NCBI GenBank assembly: GCA_003021755.1
Contig: PXQZ01000029.1
Location: 1-31,341 of the forward strand
DNA: 31,341 nt
Origin: Halobacteriales archaeon QH_8_67_36
GTDB taxonomy: Archaea > Halobacteriota > Halobacteria > Halobacteriales > Haloarculaceae
Direction of reading: 5' to 3'
Shown in pieces: positions 30,185 to 31,341 of this stretch (positions are counted from its first letter, which is position 1; every line of letters begins with the position of its first letter). The notes beneath the pieces were generated by a model. It searched no databases. It was not told the origin of the DNA and was given only the letters and a program-made list of their open reading frames with translations. Position numbers and translations under genes: made by a program.

Positions 30185-30883
30185 ATGGGAGTCCTCGAGA
30201 ACAAAGCCCGGGCGCGGACGTTCTACAAGTACCTCTCGAAGGTGTACGACCAGGTCAACCCGTTCGTCTGGAACGAACGGATGCGCGACGAGGCCATCGG
30301 CATGCTCGGGCTCGAACCCGACGACCGCGTCCTCGACGTGGGCTGTGGCACCGGCTTCGCGACCGAGGGCCTGCTCGAACACGTCGACAGCATCTACGGG
30401 CTGGACCAGAGCCCCCACCAGCTCTCGAAGGCGTTCGAGAAGTTCGGGAAACACGGCCGGGTCCGGTACCATCTGGGCGACGCCGAGCGCCTGCCGTTCA
30501 AGGACGACAGCTTCGACCATGTCTGGTCGTCGGGCTCCATCGAGTACTGGCCTAACCCCGTCGACGCCCTCGAAGAGTGTCGCCGCATCACCAGGCCCGG
30601 CGGGAAGGTGCTCATCGTCGGCCCGGACTACCCCGAATCCAGCGTCTTCCAGAAGGTCGCCGACGCCATCATGCTGTTCTACGACGAGCTCATCGTCGGC
30701 CCGGACTACCCCGAATCCAGCGTCTTCCAGAAGGTCGCCGACGCCATCATGCTGTTCTACGACGAGGAGGAGGCCGACCGGATGTTCCGCGAGGCCGGCT
30801 TCGAGACGTTCGAACACCGTATCCAGCAGTCCCGACCCGGGAGTCCACGAGCGATCACGACTGTCGCCGAGGTGCCGGAGTAG
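30185..30883 (+). CDS. SAM methyltransferase resembling MPBQ/MSBQ quinone methyltransferases, with an internal duplication
   Basis: Class I SAM-dependent methyltransferase, 232 residues. Motif I is VLDVGCGTGF (49-58), the acidic motif GLDQSPHQL (72-80), then GDAERLPF (98-105) and SSGSIEYWPNP (115-125). The order and wording (VYDxxNPFVW, LDQSPHQL, GSIEYWP) strongly recall plant VTE3 MPBQ/MSBQ methyltransferases, which are related to archaeal proteins; a role in menaquinone ring methylation is plausible but inferred. Residues 143-168 are repeated exactly as 169-194 through a 78-bp tandem duplication, so the protein is 26 residues longer than the roughly 206 expected. The extra copy follows the strand-5 region and could disturb the fold. 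Divergent from the atp operon. Confidence 0.85.
   Translation: MGVLENKARARTFYKYLSKVYDQVNPFVWNERMRDEAIGMLGLEPDDRVLDVGCGTGFATEGLLEHVDSIYGLDQSPHQLSKAFEKFGKHGRVRYHLGDAERLPFKDDSFDHVWSSGSIEYWPNPVDALEECRRITRPGGKVLIVGPDYPESSVFQKVADAIMLFYDELIVGPDYPESSVFQKVADAIMLFYDEEEADRMFREAGFETFEHRIQQSRPGSPRAITTVAEVPE
30611..30766 (+). repeat. Perfect 78-bp tandem duplication inside the methyltransferase gene
   Basis: Copies 30611-30688 and 30689-30766 are identical at every base and the frame is kept (26 residues). Such identity indicates a very recent duplication or an assembly artefact. Confidence 0.95.
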
Positions 30884-30960
30884 CGCGGCGACCGGCGCCG
30901 GAACGCTCGCCGGCAACTGCAGGCAGACCGCCCAATCCGTTGCTCTCCCTTGCTAGCGTC

Positions 30961-31341
30961 GTGTTCTACCACGACGACGAACTCCAGTTCGAGGTCGAAG
31001 TCGAGGAACCGAACCCGCACTTTGCGAAGATGCTCCAGCAGGCCATCGGCGGCGCCGAGGGGGAGATGCGCGTCGCGCTCCAGTACATGTTCCAGGCCTT
31101 CGCCGTTCCCACCGAGAAGGGGGAGATGCGGCAGTTGCTGCTGGAAACCGCAACCGAAGAGCTGGGCCCCATCGAGATGCTCCCCACGGCGGTCTCGAAG
31201 AACCTCGAAGGTGCGTCCGACGAGGCTCGCGAAGCCGCCCGCGAGGACGCCGTCATCGACGAGATGCTGCGCTCGGGCCAGCCCCGGCAGGCCCTCTCGG
31301 CCGGCCTCCACGCGATGCCCGTCGACAGCAACGGCACCCCC
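30961..31341 (+). CDS. Manganese catalase family protein, C-terminus outside window
   Basis: N-terminal 127 residues of a ferritin-like di-manganese catalase, which breaks down hydrogen peroxide. The start is GTG at 30961, giving the family N-terminus MFYHDDELQF; no closer ATG exists. Metal-site glutamates are present at E35 (GGAEGEMRVA) and E67 (ATEELG). However, the following EExxH motif reads EELGPIEML: proline 70 replaces the metal-binding histidine, and a second unexpected proline follows at 75 (MLPTAV, where alanine is usual). Both are CCC codons. The enzyme may be inactive, or the base calls may be wrong. The remainder, including the other Mn ligands, is beyond the window. Confidence 0.88.
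   Translation, partial: MFYHDDELQFEVEVEEPNPHFAKMLQQAIGGAEGEMRVALQYMFQAFAVPTEKGEMRQLLLETATEELGPIEMLPTAVSKNLEGASDEAREAAREDAVIDEMLRSGQPRQALSAGLHAMPVDSNGTP

Overview
The window is chromosomal DNA of a haloarchaeon, most likely Haloarcula or a close relative. The evidence is very high GC with strongly acidic proteins, archaeal-type information genes (PAN, S19e, PDCD5, class I LysRS, aRF1), a complete A-type ATP synthase operon, and a proton-pumping rhodopsin that reads almost like the cruxrhodopsins of Haloarcula. Many genes have a TATA-like element about 25-35 bp before the start codon, as expected for leaderless or short-leader haloarchaeal transcripts. I see no tRNA or rRNA gene, CRISPR array, transposase or integrase.

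Layout. 1-2626: proteasome-activating nucleotidase (cut by the window edge) and oligoendopeptidase F, both on minus. 3029-5131: a GNAT acetyltransferase, histidyl-tRNA synthetase and a small membrane protein. 5160-6613: the rps19e / PDCD5-like / PP-loop ATPase operon. 6825-8809: a flippase-like membrane protein divergent from thiL. 8817-10472: a 40-residue ORF, a broken site-2 protease and a small winged-helix protein. 10794-16931: pyrH-lysS, an intact PDZ-containing site-2 protease and argS. 17147-19544: minD divergent from prf1. 19675-30048: an energy block on minus, atpH-I-K-E-C-F-A-B, then a bacteriorhodopsin gene, then atpD and a DUF6276 gene. 30185-31341: a quinone-type methyltransferase and the N-terminal part of a manganese catalase.

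The most notable region is 20.8-21.8 kb. A light-driven proton pump sits inside the ATP synthase gene set, between atpB and atpD. It has its own promoter, an upstream element closely matching the Bat-type UAS of Halobacterium bop, and a hairpin at its 3' end. A second copy of the UAS-plus-TATA arrangement, with the same spacing and orientation, lies 2 kb away at 19.64-19.67 kb with no gene behind it.

Three genes carry lesions worth verifying against reads: the site-2 protease lacks its HExxH segment and is frameshifted; the methyltransferase has a perfect 78-bp tandem duplication; and the manganese catalase has proline where a metal-binding histidine is expected. They could be real mutations or consensus errors.
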